From: SHZI01 sp040080965
GTDB taxonomy: Bacteria; Pseudomonadota; Gammaproteobacteria; Steroidobacterales; GCA-2729495
NCBI GenBank assembly: GCA_040080965.1
Contig: JBEBHH010000009.1
Location: 39,108 to 103,107 of the forward strand
Reading direction: 5' to 3'
Length of the DNA stretch: 64,000 nt
Made by a program: the position numbers and the translations under genes. The notes below the pieces were generated by a model. That model made no database searches and was not told the origin of the DNA. It saw only the letters and a list, made by a program, of their open reading frames with translations. Below are positions 44,784-52,821 of this stretch, in pieces (position 1 is the stretch's first letter; every line of letters begins with the position of its first letter).

Positions 44784-45062
44784 TTAGCCGGCGTTGACGA
44801 CAGCGAGGAGCGGATTACCGAAGGCGAAGAGCATGGCAAGACCGACGCCGATGATGAACGAGGCGTCGATGAGGCCGAGGAGCAGGAACACCTTGGCCTG
44901 CAGCATCGGGGCCAGCTCGGGCTGCCGGGCGGCGCCTTCGAGGAAGCGGCTGCACATGATGCCCACGCCGATGCAGGCGCCGGCGGCACCGAGGCCGATC
45001 ATGAGGCCGATGCCAATGCCCGTGTAGGCCTGGATCATGGCGAGGTATTGAACGGTTTCCAT
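44784..45062 (-). CDS. atpE: F1Fo ATP synthase subunit c
   Basis: A 92-residue two-helix hairpin of the proton-translocating ring. Polar loop SRFLEGAARQPEL with the conserved RQP; ion-binding carboxylate D66 in LGLIDASFIIGVG, an aspartate as in E. coli rather than glutamate. The glycine-rich first helix (GLGAAGACIGVGIM) is typical. No Na+-type signature is seen, so proton coupling is likely. Confidence 0.97.
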   Translation of the reverse strand: METVQYLAMIQAYTGIGIGLMIGLGAAGACIGVGIMCSRFLEGAARQPELAPMLQAKVFLLLGLIDASFIIGVGLAMLFAFGNPLLAVVNAG

Positions 45063-45115
45063 TGTCGTGTCCTTTTCTCTCTCAGCGGGAAGTACGTGGT
45101 GGTTGGGTTTGGTGT

Positions 45116-45922
45116 TTAGTGAGACTCATGCGCCATCGAGATGTAGACGATGGTCAGCATCATGAAGATGTAGGCCTGCAGCGGAACGATCAGCAGGTGG
45201 AAGATCGCCCAGCCGAGGCCAAGAATGGCGCCGCCGGCGGCGCCCACGAGGCCGGTGGCGGCCCACAGGCCGAGCAGCAGGAAGATGATTTCGCCGGCGT
45301 AGAGGTTGCCGAACAACCGCAGCGCGTGGGAGAGCGGCTTGGAGACCAGCTCGACCAGGTTGAAGAGGAAATTGAAGAGCCAGAGCAGCGGGTTGGAGCC
45401 AAAGGGCGTGCAGAACAGCTCGTGGATCCAGCCGCCGAGGCCCTTCACCTTGATCGAGAACCAGATCATCAGCAGCCAGACCGAGAGGGCCAGCGCAAAG
45501 GTGGTGTTGACGTCGGCGGTGGGGGTGAGGCGGAACTCGTCGGGGCCGACGGCGTGGATCGCCTGGGCCGTGATGTCGATGGGGAGGAACGCCGTGGCGT
45601 TCATCAGCAGCACCCAGAGGAAGACGGTGAGGGCGGCGGGGGCGACGAACTTGTTCGGGTCGCCGTGGAAGATGCCGCGCACCTGGCCGTCCACGAAGTC
45701 GAAGAGCAGCTCGACGAAGGCCTGGCGCTTGTTCGGCACGCCGGCGGTGGCGCCGCGGCCGATCCACCAGATAAAGCCGATGCCGACCACGCCGAGCAGC
45801 ACCGACATGACCATCGAGTCGACGTTGATCATCATGAAGCCGCCATCGCCGACCGGTTCCGAGAGGAAGGTCAGGTGGTGCTTGATGTAGGACGTCGGGG
45901 TGAGTGCTTCAGCGGCGGACAT
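45116..45922 (-). CDS. atpB: F1Fo ATP synthase subunit a
   Basis: A 268-residue polytopic membrane subunit holding the half-channels. The essential arginine is in LSHALRLFGNLYAGEIIF, and the C-terminal LQAYIFMMLTIVYISMAHE is conserved. An extended N-terminus (MSAAEALTPTSYIKHHLT) is as in other gammaproteobacteria. It follows atpI by 19 bp. Confidence 0.97.
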   Translation of the reverse strand: MSAAEALTPTSYIKHHLTFLSEPVGDGGFMMINVDSMVMSVLLGVVGIGFIWWIGRGATAGVPNKRQAFVELLFDFVDGQVRGIFHGDPNKFVAPAALTVFLWVLLMNATAFLPIDITAQAIHAVGPDEFRLTPTADVNTTFALALSVWLLMIWFSIKVKGLGGWIHELFCTPFGSNPLLWLFNFLFNLVELVSKPLSHALRLFGNLYAGEIIFLLLGLWAATGLVGAAGGAILGLGWAIFHLLIVPLQAYIFMMLTIVYISMAHESH

Positions 45923-45941
45923 GTCGAAACGCTTTTACCTG

Positions 45942-46307
45942 TTATTCCCGGACGAACAGCGCGAGGGCAAACACGATCGTTGTAACGATGAACGTGCCGA
46001 TGAAGGCCACGATCACCACGTTTTTGTAGATGGTCAGCACCACCCAGAGCAGAATGACGATCAAGACGATCTTGACCGCTTCGGCCCGGAGCGCGGCGAG
46101 CATCGCCAATCCGGCAGAGTCCTTCCTGGACGCGGACGCCACCGTGGCAAAACCAAGCCCGGCGACGAAGCTGACCAGACCACCCAGGACCGCGGAAATC
46201 GCGCCGTGCTGGCCAGCGGCCAGTGCGGCGATGACGGCGAGGGCGACGGTGGCTATCAGCTGCCACCGGAGGACTGTGCGAATTGCCTGGCTACGAAGGC
46301 CGATCAT
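45942..46307 (-). CDS. atpI: ATP synthase accessory protein AtpI
   Basis: A 121-residue protein with four hydrophobic segments, first in the operon; AtpI helps c-ring assembly or Mg2+ uptake in some bacteria. The ATG at 46307 (MIGLRSQAIRTVLRW) is preferred over one eleven codons upstream because it matches the family N-terminus. Ends with IVAFIGTFIVTTIVFALALF, the last membrane helix. The 72 bp before it, up to parB, should hold the operon promoter. Confidence 0.88.
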   Translation of the reverse strand: MIGLRSQAIRTVLRWQLIATVALAVIAALAAGQHGAISAVLGGLVSFVAGLGFATVASASRKDSAGLAMLAALRAEAVKIVLIVILLWVVLTIYKNVVIVAFIGTFIVTTIVFALALFVRE

Positions 46308-46379
46308 GGCATCGTGTCCCGTGGGACGGGCATTCCGCACTGCTTAGCCGCGGCATTCTATGCGGCGCAAAGAAGACGG

Positions 46380-47315
46380 TCAATTGATATGACCGAGGAT
46401 GCCCTCGAGCTCGTCAATGCTGTTGTAACTCACTACCAATTTGCCCTTGCCGCCGCGGCCGTGCTGGATAGCCACCTGGGCGCCCAGCTTCTCGGCCAGG
46501 TCGTTTTCCAGGCGCCGGACGTCGGGGTCCGTGGAGCGTCCGGAGGCCGGCTCGGCAGGCTTGGAGGGCCCTTCCAGCATCCGCTTGATCAACCGCTCGG
46601 TTTCCCGGACCGACAGGCCCTTGGTGGCCACCAGACGGGCCACTTCGGCCTGCATCCGGGGGTCGGTCAGGCCCAGCAGGGCCCGGGCGTGGCCCATTTC
46701 GATGGCCCGCTTCTGTAAAAGCTCCCGGGCCGGCTCGCCCAGCTGCATCAGCCGGAGCAGGTTCGACACGGCCACCCGGGACCGGCCGATGGCGTCGGCG
46801 GCGGCCTCGTGGGTCAGGCCGAACTCGTCGATCAGCCGGCGGATGGCCAGGGCCTCTTCCAGGGGGTTCAGGTTCTCCCGCTGGATGTTCTCGATCAGGG
46901 ACATGGCGATGGCGGCCGAGTCCGGGATCTCCCGGATCACCACCGGGACGGACTGGAGCCCGGCCATCTGGGCCGCCCGCCAGCGGCGCTCGCCGGCAAT
47001 GATCTCGTAGCGGGGGGCGCCGCCGGGGCCGCGCTCGGCCAGGGGCCGGACGACGATGGGCTGGATGATCCCCTGGGCCCGGATGGACGAGGCCAGGTCC
47101 TCCAGGGACTCCAGGTGCATGTCGAGCCGGGGCTGGTAGGCGCCCCGGACCATCAGGTCCACGTCCAGGGTGGTCAGGCCCTCGCCGGGGGCGCGGGTGG
47201 CCGGAGGGGCCGGTTGGGCCGTGCCGGAAGCACCCGGCGCCGGGTACCCGGCCGTATCCGGGGTCCCCAGCAGGGCTTCAAGCCCGCGGCCGAGGCCGGT
47301 TCGTTTCGCCACCAT
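46380..47315 (-). CDS. parB: chromosome-partitioning protein ParB
   Basis: A 311-residue CTP-dependent ParB clamp. N-terminal start GLGRGLEALLG is the ParA-contact segment; CTPase box IAGERRWRAAQMAGL; then the HTH that reads parS (LTHEAAADAIGRSRVAVSNL) and a C-terminal dimerisation domain ending with GKLVVSYNSIDELEGIL. A proline/alanine-rich insert lies at residues about 20-45. 44 bp after parA. I saw no canonical parS in the window. Confidence 0.96.
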   Translation of the reverse strand: MVAKRTGLGRGLEALLGTPDTAGYPAPGASGTAQPAPPATRAPGEGLTTLDVDLMVRGAYQPRLDMHLESLEDLASSIRAQGIIQPIVVRPLAERGPGGAPRYEIIAGERRWRAAQMAGLQSVPVVIREIPDSAAIAMSLIENIQRENLNPLEEALAIRRLIDEFGLTHEAAADAIGRSRVAVSNLLRLMQLGEPARELLQKRAIEMGHARALLGLTDPRMQAEVARLVATKGLSVRETERLIKRMLEGPSKPAEPASGRSTDPDVRRLENDLAEKLGAQVAIQHGRGGKGKLVVSYNSIDELEGILGHIN

Positions 47316-47359
47316 CTGGTTGTCGCCTGACGCCCGGGAAGGGCGGCATTCTAAACCGA

Positions 47360-48175
47360 TTAGGCCGGGCCCGATTGGGCGGCGTCACCGCCGCCGTTCG
47401 CACCGCCGGCCGGCATCGGCCCGCGCAGCACTTCCGCCGCCAGCTCCATGTAGGCCACCGCGCCCCGGGAGCCCTTGTCGTGCTGCAGGGCCGGCAGCCC
47501 GAAGCTGGGCGCCTCGGCCAGCCGGACGTTGCGGGGGATCACCGTGTTGTAGACCTTGTCCCGGAAGAGCTTCACCAGCTCCGCCGACACGTCCATGGCC
47601 AGGCGGTTCCGCGGGTCGAACATGGTGCGCAGCAGGCCCTCGATGTTGAGCGCCGGGTTCACCGTGTTGCGCACCTGCTTCACCGTCTCGAGCAGCGACG
47701 AGAGCCCCTCCAGCGCGTAGTACTCGCACTGGATCGGGATCAGCACGCCGTCGGCCGCGGTGAGCGCGTTCAGCGTGAGCATGTTGATGGTGGGCGGGCA
47801 GTCGATGAGGATGTAGTCGTACAGCCCCTTCACCGGCTCCAGGGCCTTCCGGAGCCGCATTTCCCGGCCGATCTCCTGGAGCAGCCGCACTTCGGCGGCG
47901 GTCAGGTCGGAGTTCGCCGGCAGCAGCGAGAACGCCGCGCTGCTCACCGTGACGATGGTCTCCAGCGCCTGGGCCTCGCCCAGCAGCACCTCGCAGGTGG
48001 TGGACTGAAGCGCCTGCTTGTCGATGCCGCAGCCGGTGGTGGCGTTGCCCTGGGGATCGAGATCCACCAGCAGCACGCGCTTCTGCAGCTCGGCCAGCGA
48101 CGCGGCCAGGTTCACCGACGTGGTGGTCTTGCCCACCCCGCCCTTCTGGTTGGTGATGGCGATGATGCGGCTCAT
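47360..48175 (-). CDS. parA: chromosome-partitioning ATPase ParA (Soj)
   Basis: A 271-residue ParA-type ATPase, which segregates origins with ParB. Deviant Walker A KGGVGKTTTSVNLAASLA starting near residue 11; LLVDLDPQGNATTG; Walker B ILIDCPPTINMLTLNAL. Its C-terminus is a glycine-rich low-complexity tail (PMPAGGANGGGDAAQ). The start overlaps the rsmG stop by 4 bp. Confidence 0.97.
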   Translation of the reverse strand: MSRIIAITNQKGGVGKTTTSVNLAASLAELQKRVLLVDLDPQGNATTGCGIDKQALQSTTCEVLLGEAQALETIVTVSSAAFSLLPANSDLTAAEVRLLQEIGREMRLRKALEPVKGLYDYILIDCPPTINMLTLNALTAADGVLIPIQCEYYALEGLSSLLETVKQVRNTVNPALNIEGLLRTMFDPRNRLAMDVSAELVKLFRDKVYNTVIPRNVRLAEAPSFGLPALQHDKGSRGAVAYMELAAEVLRGPMPAGGANGGGDAAQSGPA

Positions 48176-48801
48176 TTGCGCACTACCTGGACGATGTGGC
48201 GTTCCGCATCGACGCCGGGGATCTTCACCGGCGTCACCGCACTCACCCGCCAGCCTTTCGGCACAGCCCCGATCTCGTCGGCCGGCAGCTTGCCCTTCAT
48301 CGCCAGCAGCTGGCCGCCGGGCGCCACGACGCTTCCCGAGCTGCGGACGAAGTCCGGCAGCGACGAAAGCGCGCGGCAGATGACGGTGTCGTACAGGGGC
48401 ACGGGCTTATGGTCCTCTATCCTCACGTGCAGCGCTTCGGCATTGGCGAGCCCGAGGTCGGCGATGGCCTGCTGCACGAAGCGGATCTTCTTCAGCGTCG
48501 AATCCACCAGCGTGAAGTGCCGGCCGGGCTCCGCCAACCGGTCCACCAGCGCCAGCGGGATGCCCGGCACCCCCGCCCCGCAGCCCACGTCCACGATCCG
48601 CTGGCCCTGCAGGAAGGGCCGGGCCGTGAGCGAATCCAGGATGTGCAGCGACACCATCGCCGCCGGCTCCCGGATCCCCGTGAGGTTGAACCGCTCGTTC
48701 CACTCGGCCAGCAGCCGCAGGAAACCGGCGCAGGCAGCCACCAGCGCCTCGTCCGCCGGGATGCCGAGTTCCGGCAGTCCCTGGCGGAGAAGGTCTTCCA
48801 C
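48172..48801 (-). CDS. rsmG: 16S rRNA (guanine527-N7)-methyltransferase
   Basis: A 209-residue GidB/RsmG, SAM-dependent methyltransferase acting on G527 of 16S rRNA. SAM site IVDVGCGAGVPGIPLAL, then FTLVDSTLKKIRFVQQA and VICRALSSLPDFV. I use the GTG at 48801; a TTG at 48810 would add three residues and sits very close to its SD. Normally follows mnmG directly; here mnmG is 11.7 kb away and rsmG follows a quinone oxidoreductase gene by 13 bp. Confidence 0.94.
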   Translation of the reverse strand: MEDLLRQGLPELGIPADEALVAACAGFLRLLAEWNERFNLTGIREPAAMVSLHILDSLTARPFLQGQRIVDVGCGAGVPGIPLALVDRLAEPGRHFTLVDSTLKKIRFVQQAIADLGLANAEALHVRIEDHKPVPLYDTVICRALSSLPDFVRSSGSVVAPGGQLLAMKGKLPADEIGAVPKGWRVSAVTPVKIPGVDAERHIVQVVRK

Positions 48802-48814
48802 TATAACCAAGGTC

Positions 48815-49804
48815 CTACCGCAGCCGGACCAGGCAGCGGCCGGTGATGGAGCCGTCCACCCAGCCGTCCACCACGCCGAGCACCTGGTCCAAGGCGACTT
48901 CCCGCGTGGCGATCGCGCCGAGATTCGCGGGCTTCAGGTCCCCCGCCAGCCGGCGCCAGATCTCGGCCCGCAGCGCCCGGGGCACCTCCACGGAGTTGAT
49001 GCCGAGCAGGCTGACGCCCCGGAGGATGAAGGGCATCACTGTCGTGTTGAGCTCCGGCCCCTGGGCCAGGCCGATGCTGGCGATGCTGCCGTAGGGCGCG
49101 ACGGTGCGGGTGAGCCAGGCGAGCGTCGCCCCGCCCAGGTTGTCTACGGCGCCGCCCCACAGGACCTTTTCCAGCGGCTTGGTGCCGAGGTCCTTCCCCT
49201 TGAGGTGGAAGATGTCGCTGGCGCCGAGGCTCTTCAGGTAGTCGTCAGCGGTGGTCTTGCTGGTGACGGCCGTGACCTTGAAGCCAAGGCCCGCGAGGAG
49301 CGCGATGGCCACGCTGCCCACGCCGCCGGTGGCGCCGGTGACCGCAATCGGCCCCATCTCGGGCACCTGGCCCATCTGTTCCATGCGGTGGATCGCGAGT
49401 GCGGCCGTGAAGCCGGCCGTGCCCAGGCCCATGGCGGTGCGGGCGTCGATGCCGGGCGGCAGCTTGTTGACCCAGTCGGCGGGCACCCGGGCGTACTCGG
49501 CGAAGCCGCCGTCGTGCGTCTCGCTCATGCCGCAACCGTGCGCAGCCACCAGGTCACCGGGATTGAGGCGCGGGTCACCCGAGCTGACGACAGTGCCGGC
49601 GATGTCCACGCCGGCCACCAGCGGGAAACGCCGCAGGATCCTGCCCTTGCCGGTGGTGGCGAGGGCGTCCTTGTAGTTGATGCTGCTGTATTCGCCGCGG
49701 ATGACGACGTCGCCGGGCGAGAGGTCGTCGAGGGTCAGCGTCTCGAGGCGCGGCTCGATCTTGCCGTCGACCTGGTGGACGCGCAGCGCTCTGAAGGATT
49801 CCAT
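48815..49804 (-). CDS. YhdH/AcuI-type zinc-independent NADPH oxidoreductase
   Basis: A 329-residue MDR-superfamily reductase of the YhdH/AcuI group (acryloyl-CoA reductase in some species). Family features: FRALRVHQ start, SSINYKDALATTGKGRILRR, FPLVAGVDIAGTVVSS, VTGATGGVGSVAIALLAGLG, and VPRALRAEIWRRLAGDL near the end. No zinc ligands. It may protect against acrylate-type electrophiles; substrate inferred only. It is the gene now immediately upstream of rsmG. Confidence 0.9.
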   Translation of the reverse strand: MESFRALRVHQVDGKIEPRLETLTLDDLSPGDVVIRGEYSSINYKDALATTGKGRILRRFPLVAGVDIAGTVVSSGDPRLNPGDLVAAHGCGMSETHDGGFAEYARVPADWVNKLPPGIDARTAMGLGTAGFTAALAIHRMEQMGQVPEMGPIAVTGATGGVGSVAIALLAGLGFKVTAVTSKTTADDYLKSLGASDIFHLKGKDLGTKPLEKVLWGGAVDNLGGATLAWLTRTVAPYGSIASIGLAQGPELNTTVMPFILRGVSLLGINSVEVPRALRAEIWRRLAGDLKPANLGAIATREVALDQVLGVVDGWVDGSITGRCLVRLR

Positions 49805-49844
49805 GGCGCTGCCTCCTGGCTGTGGGAGCGGTTGGCCGGCGGGC

Positions 49845-50480
49845 TTACTTCGCGCTGGCCGTTTTGGGGCCGACGGCGTAGTGCACCGAGAACAGCCCGG
49901 CCTGGGACGAGAAGTACGTGGCAAGTTCCTCGATCTCGGCCGGCGTCAGGGCGACGGCCATGCTGCCCATGACGGGGTCCTTGCGGAGCGCGCCCTTGTA
50001 CTCGTTGAGCGCGTGGACGAGGTAGTCCTTGTGCTGGCCGGCCAGGGACGGCCAGTTCGGCGCCGCGCTGACGCCACCCTCACCGTGGCAGGCGACGCAC
50101 GTGGCAGCCTTCTCCGGGGCCGTGCCCACGGGGGCCGATGCCTTCTGGATGGCGCCCTCGCTGACGAAGAACGCGGCGATGTCCTTCATGTCCTGGTCGG
50201 ACAGGGAGATGGCCTGGGCGTGCATGGTCTTGTGGGGGCGGGTCTGGGCCTTGTAGCCCTGGAGCGCCAGCACGATGTAGTCGGCGGTCTGCCCGCCAAG
50301 CTTCGGCACCCGGTAGGACGGGTAGGCGTTCCGGTACCCGGCAATGCCGTGGCAGCCCATGCAGGTGTCGGAGAGGACGGCGCCGCGGGTGGCGTCACCG
50401 GCAGAGGCGGGTTCCTGGGCGAGGGCCGACGTGGTGGCGAGGGCGAGACTCAGGAGAACGGCCAACCGATTGTTCTGCAT
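49845..50480 (-). CDS. periplasmic di-haem cytochrome c4
   Basis: A 211-residue cytochrome with signal peptide (MQNNRLAVLLSLALATTSAL, cleaved before QEPAS) and two CXXCH sites: C40-M-G-C43-H44 and C128-V-A-C131-H132, in two similar halves, each with a downstream methionine-ligand region (HKTMHAQ; DPVMGSM). That is the c4 pattern, an electron shuttle to terminal oxidases or peroxidases. An upstream in-frame ATG (50492) would add MSGP. Divergent from the SIMPL gene. Confidence 0.9.
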   Translation of the reverse strand: MQNNRLAVLLSLALATTSALAQEPASAGDATRGAVLSDTCMGCHGIAGYRNAYPSYRVPKLGGQTADYIVLALQGYKAQTRPHKTMHAQAISLSDQDMKDIAAFFVSEGAIQKASAPVGTAPEKAATCVACHGEGGVSAAPNWPSLAGQHKDYLVHALNEYKGALRKDPVMGSMAVALTPAEIEELATYFSSQAGLFSVHYAVGPKTASAK

Positions 50481-50491
50481 GGGACCTGACA

Positions 50492-50501
50492 CTTATATAA
50501 G
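50492..50501. promoter_or_regulatory. CTTATATAAG palindrome between divergent genes
   Basis: A perfect 10-bp AT-rich palindrome 11 bp upstream of the cytochrome c4 start, in a 144-bp divergent gap, and much AT-richer than its surroundings. It could be a -10 region or an operator; no more can be said. Confidence 0.3.
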
Positions 50502-50624
50502 GGGCGATTGATGGGCGTCTTGAGGGCCGCTATGGTAGTCAGAGCAGGACCGGAATTCCAGACCAGTCAGGCAGTTCCCGCCTTTTGGCCTTCCCCCGCT
50601 ACACCCATTCAAGGAGTCGTCCCC

Positions 50625-51401
50625 ATGAGAATCCGTCCCGCTGCCCTCGCGGCGTCCCTCGTGCTGCTGGCTGGCATGACGGCCGGTGGTGTGGCTTCGG
50701 CACAGATGCCTGACAAGATGCAGGGCCCGATGTCCATGCCACGCATGGAGATGCCCCGCACCATCTCGGTGTCCGGCACCGGCAACATCGACGCCACCCC
50801 GGACATCGCCCGCCTCAGCCTCGCCGTGCAGCGCAGGGACGTGAGCATGCAGGTAGCCCGGGACGAGACAGTCCGGGTGTCCAAGAACTTCCTGGCCCTG
50901 TGCAAGAAGCTGGGTATCCCCGAGAACAAGATCCGCACCTCCGGCCTGACCATCCAGCCCGAGTACCGCTGGGACGAGAAGGAGAACAAGCAGGTGTTCA
51001 CCGGCTACTTCGTCCAGCGCCAGTTGCAGGTGGAGATCAACGACCTGGACAAGCTGGGCAATGTGATCGAGGGGGCGATTGACGCGGGGGTGAATGAGGT
51101 GTCGCCGCCGATGCTCGACAGCAGCAAGGCGAAGGAGTTGAACCGGGATGCGCTGGCGGCCGCTACTTCCGACGCGAAGGCGAATGCGGAGAGGATTGCG
51201 TCGTCGCTGGGGGTGAAGCTTGGGTCTGTGAGGACGGTGGTGGCTGGAGGGGCGATTCCGCCGCCGATGCCTATGCTGGAGTTGCGGCAGGCTTCGGCGC
51301 CGATGTCGGATATGGCGGGGAAGGCGGCGGCGAACTATGTTCCGGGCGAGATTAGTTTTGAGGGCCGCGTCGATGCGACCTTCGACGTAGTAGCCCCGTA
51401 G
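50625..51401 (+). CDS. SIMPL domain protein (DUF541), exported
   Basis: A 258-residue periplasmic protein: signal peptide (ALAASLVLLAGMTAGGVASAQ), methionine-rich stretch (MPDKMQGPMSMPRMEMP), then the SIMPL/DUF541 domain (ISVSGTGNIDATPDIARLSL, RTSGLTIQPEYRWDEKENKQ, VTAYxV-like GYFVQRQLQVEINDLDKLG, and SIGVKLG-type ASSLGVKLGSVRTV). Homologues such as YggE associate with oxidative stress tolerance. AAGGAG 9 bp before the ATG. The stop TAG belongs to a REP unit. Confidence 0.88.
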   Translation: MRIRPAALAASLVLLAGMTAGGVASAQMPDKMQGPMSMPRMEMPRTISVSGTGNIDATPDIARLSLAVQRRDVSMQVARDETVRVSKNFLALCKKLGIPENKIRTSGLTIQPEYRWDEKENKQVFTGYFVQRQLQVEINDLDKLGNVIEGAIDAGVNEVSPPMLDSSKAKELNRDALAAATSDAKANAERIASSLGVKLGSVRTVVAGGAIPPPMPMLELRQASAPMSDMAGKAAANYVPGEISFEGRVDATFDVVAP

Positions 51402-51420
51402 GAGCGGCTTCAGCCGCGAC
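51398..51420 (+). repeat. single REP unit after the SIMPL gene
   Basis: GTAGGAGCGGCTTCAGCCGC followed by GAC: one copy of the unit without an inverted partner. Bases 2-4 are the TAG stop of the SIMPL gene. It marks the left edge of the compositionally different region. Confidence 0.85.
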
Positions 51421-51598
51421 CTCAGAAATATGCGACCGCTTAGCTCCCGGATGGCTTCGCCGACATTGTTCGCGTTGTTGAAGAGTAGCGCGAAGAGGAT
51501 GGTGATCCCGTCAGCAGACTATCCGATGCTTTCGTCCAGGTTCGTTGGTGCAATTCGGTCGTCTTATTGTAGTTAGCCCGGCAAGAAGCAGTGTGGAT

Positions 51599-52054
51599 AT
51601 GAAGGCGACCTTTACCCAGAAAAGTCCGTCTGTGTTCGCTCAGAAGACAGGGATTCCAGCTGGTTGGTGCGTCGTATCACCCTCGCATATGCCGGAGAAA
51701 TCTGAGCGTCGTTTGGCTCATGGACGATGGTTTCGCCTCAGGTCGCAGCATGGAACGATATATCGCGTTCTGCGTTTCTCGCCCCGACTGGTAAAGGGAA
51801 ATGCGGCAAAGGCAGGTGATCTCGTCGTTGATTGGCACGGCTGGCTTGCTCTGACTGGCCGCCAAGAGAAAACCAATGTAGCAGTAGAAGTCGAGTTCTC
51901 CGACCCAAAGTGGTGGGAGTATCCACACGTCGCGGTCGCCCACCCGGACCCAGCGGTTCGTATGGCGGGATACTTGGGGCTGCTCTCAATTGTGCTGGGC
52001 GTCATCTCTGTTGCACTCGGTGCATGGTCAATATGGCTAACGGTGCAGGGCTAA
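51599..52054 (+). CDS. hypothetical protein with C-terminal membrane helix (cassette 1)
   Basis: A 151-residue protein without a family I can name. Residues 1 to about 120 are soluble and basic (FTQKSPSVFAQKTGIPAGW, then VAVEVEFSDPKWWEYPHV); residues about 124-150 are one hydrophobic helix (MAGYLGLLSIVLGVISVALG) with a short tail, so a tail-anchored inner-membrane protein is likely. ATG at 51599; a TTG 18 codons upstream would extend it before the putative cassette boundary. Composition is atypical for the window. The TAA stop is inside the attC left box. Confidence 0.6.
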   Translation: MKATFTQKSPSVFAQKTGIPAGWCVVSPSHMPEKSERRLAHGRWFRLRSQHGTIYRVLRFSPRLVKGNAAKAGDLVVDWHGWLALTGRQEKTNVAVEVEFSDPKWWEYPHVAVAHPDPAVRMAGYLGLLSIVLGVISVALGAWSIWLTVQG

Positions 52055-52116
52055 CTAGCGCTTCAAGCAGATCGATCCGCCTTCGGCGGCAACGCGGCTT
52101 AAGCTAGGCGTTGGAG
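52049..52116 (+). other. attC recombination site (best copy)
   Basis: 68 bp running from GGCTAAC (52049-52055) to GTTGGAG (52110-52116). Between them the inner arms GCTTCAAGC (about 52059-52067) and GCTTAAGC pair over 8 bp and leave one C extrahelical, the hallmark that sets strand choice by the integrase; the centre is a CCGCC-TTC-GGCGG hairpin. Overall it strongly resembles the aadA-type attC (TTCAAGC ... GGCTTAA). It follows the gene with the stop codon in its left box. Confidence 0.75.
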
Positions 52117-52145
52117 GCCTAGGCCGACTATGCGCAGGTCCAAAA

Positions 52146-52248
52146 AACGGTGCGAGTCCGGGCGCATTGCACGCCCGACTTGCAAAAGTTCAATTCGCTG
52201 CAGGAACACCGGCCCTGACCGGCCGTATCCTGGGTTCCACCGTTAGGC
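52146..52248 (+). other. possible long or degenerate attC
   Basis: AACGGTG (52146-52152) and CACCGTT (52238-52244) are perfect complements, and the right end reads GTTAGGC (52242-52248), a textbook right core box placed 9 bp before the HNH gene start. Inside is a bulged hairpin (52152-52164 with 52172-52183, one extrahelical C). The left box (AAAAAAC) does not fit the consensus, so this may be a decayed site of a gene-less cassette. Confidence 0.35.
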
Positions 52249-52257
52249 GCCGTCGAT

Positions 52258-52740
52258 ATGCCCAAGGACACCCCATCTATGGCGAAGAACAAGATGCGCC
52301 GGTGCCTCAACGCGGTCTTGGACCCACACCCGTCGGAATCTGACATCAACCAGCTTTGGAAGCATTTCAGTTCCTCGTGCGCCTATTGCGGCTCGGGGCT
52401 GGCACGCGATGAACGCATCGGGCACATTGACCACGTCGTGCCATCAGCTAGTGGCGGCACAAATGACATTCACAATCATGTGCTGTCGTGTGCTCGCTGC
52501 AACGGAGACGAGAAAAGAGAGGAATCGTGGGAGACGTTCCTGGCGCGTAAGGCTACCTCTGGACCTGTGTATCAAGAGCGTCGTGCTCATATACAGGTGT
52601 GGCTCAATAAGGCGTCACCAACACAGCGAACCCTCAGCCCGACGTCTCGGGCGCAGGCGGATGCAATCATTGAACAAGCATTGGGGAGCTTTGATTGTGC
52701 GGTTAAGGAACTCCGAGCACTTCGCAATGGTCGCGCCTAA
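52258..52740 (+). CDS. HNH endonuclease (cassette 2)
   Basis: A 160-residue HNH nuclease. Zinc-binding pairs C41/C44 (CAYCGSG) and C78/C81 (CARCNGDEKR) frame the ββα-metal core H56-I-D-H59 (GHIDHVVPSASGG) with N73 (DIHNHVLS). The rest is helical and shows no other domain. An ATG at 52279 (MAKNKMRRCL) is an alternative start. The TAA lies inside a GCCTAAC box (52735-52741). A small stand-alone HNH protein in a cassette may act in defence or homing; that is inference. Confidence 0.85.
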   Translation: MPKDTPSMAKNKMRRCLNAVLDPHPSESDINQLWKHFSSSCAYCGSGLARDERIGHIDHVVPSASGGTNDIHNHVLSCARCNGDEKREESWETFLARKATSGPVYQERRAHIQVWLNKASPTQRTLSPTSRAQADAIIEQALGSFDCAVKELRALRNGRA

Positions 52741-52797
52741 CCAGGCGCTCATCGGCCGCTACAAAAGCGGCGTGGCGATTTGTGCGCCGCCCCTAAA
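52735..52797 (+). other. half-preserved attC after the HNH gene
   Basis: Left half is canonical: GCCTAAC (52735-52741) then CAGGCGCTC. It pairs through GGCGC with GCGCC (about 52784-52788) around an inner GCCGCT/AGCGGC stem. The expected right box GTTRRRY is missing; the sequence runs on as CCTAAACTAACTCG into the next gene. Probably a damaged site or a deletion junction. Confidence 0.45.
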
Positions 52798-52821
52798 CTA
52801 ACTCGCTGGGACTACACGCGC

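Noticed and set aside
46308..48171. parS sites near parAB
   Set aside because: I looked for TGTTTCACGTGAAACA-like sequences by eye here and elsewhere in the window and found none convincing; they may lie outside.
52129..52200. tRNA-like folding (AGTTCAATTC resembling a T loop)
   Set aside because: No acceptor stem, anticodon arm or CCA end can be arranged around it; the pairing fits a decayed attC better.
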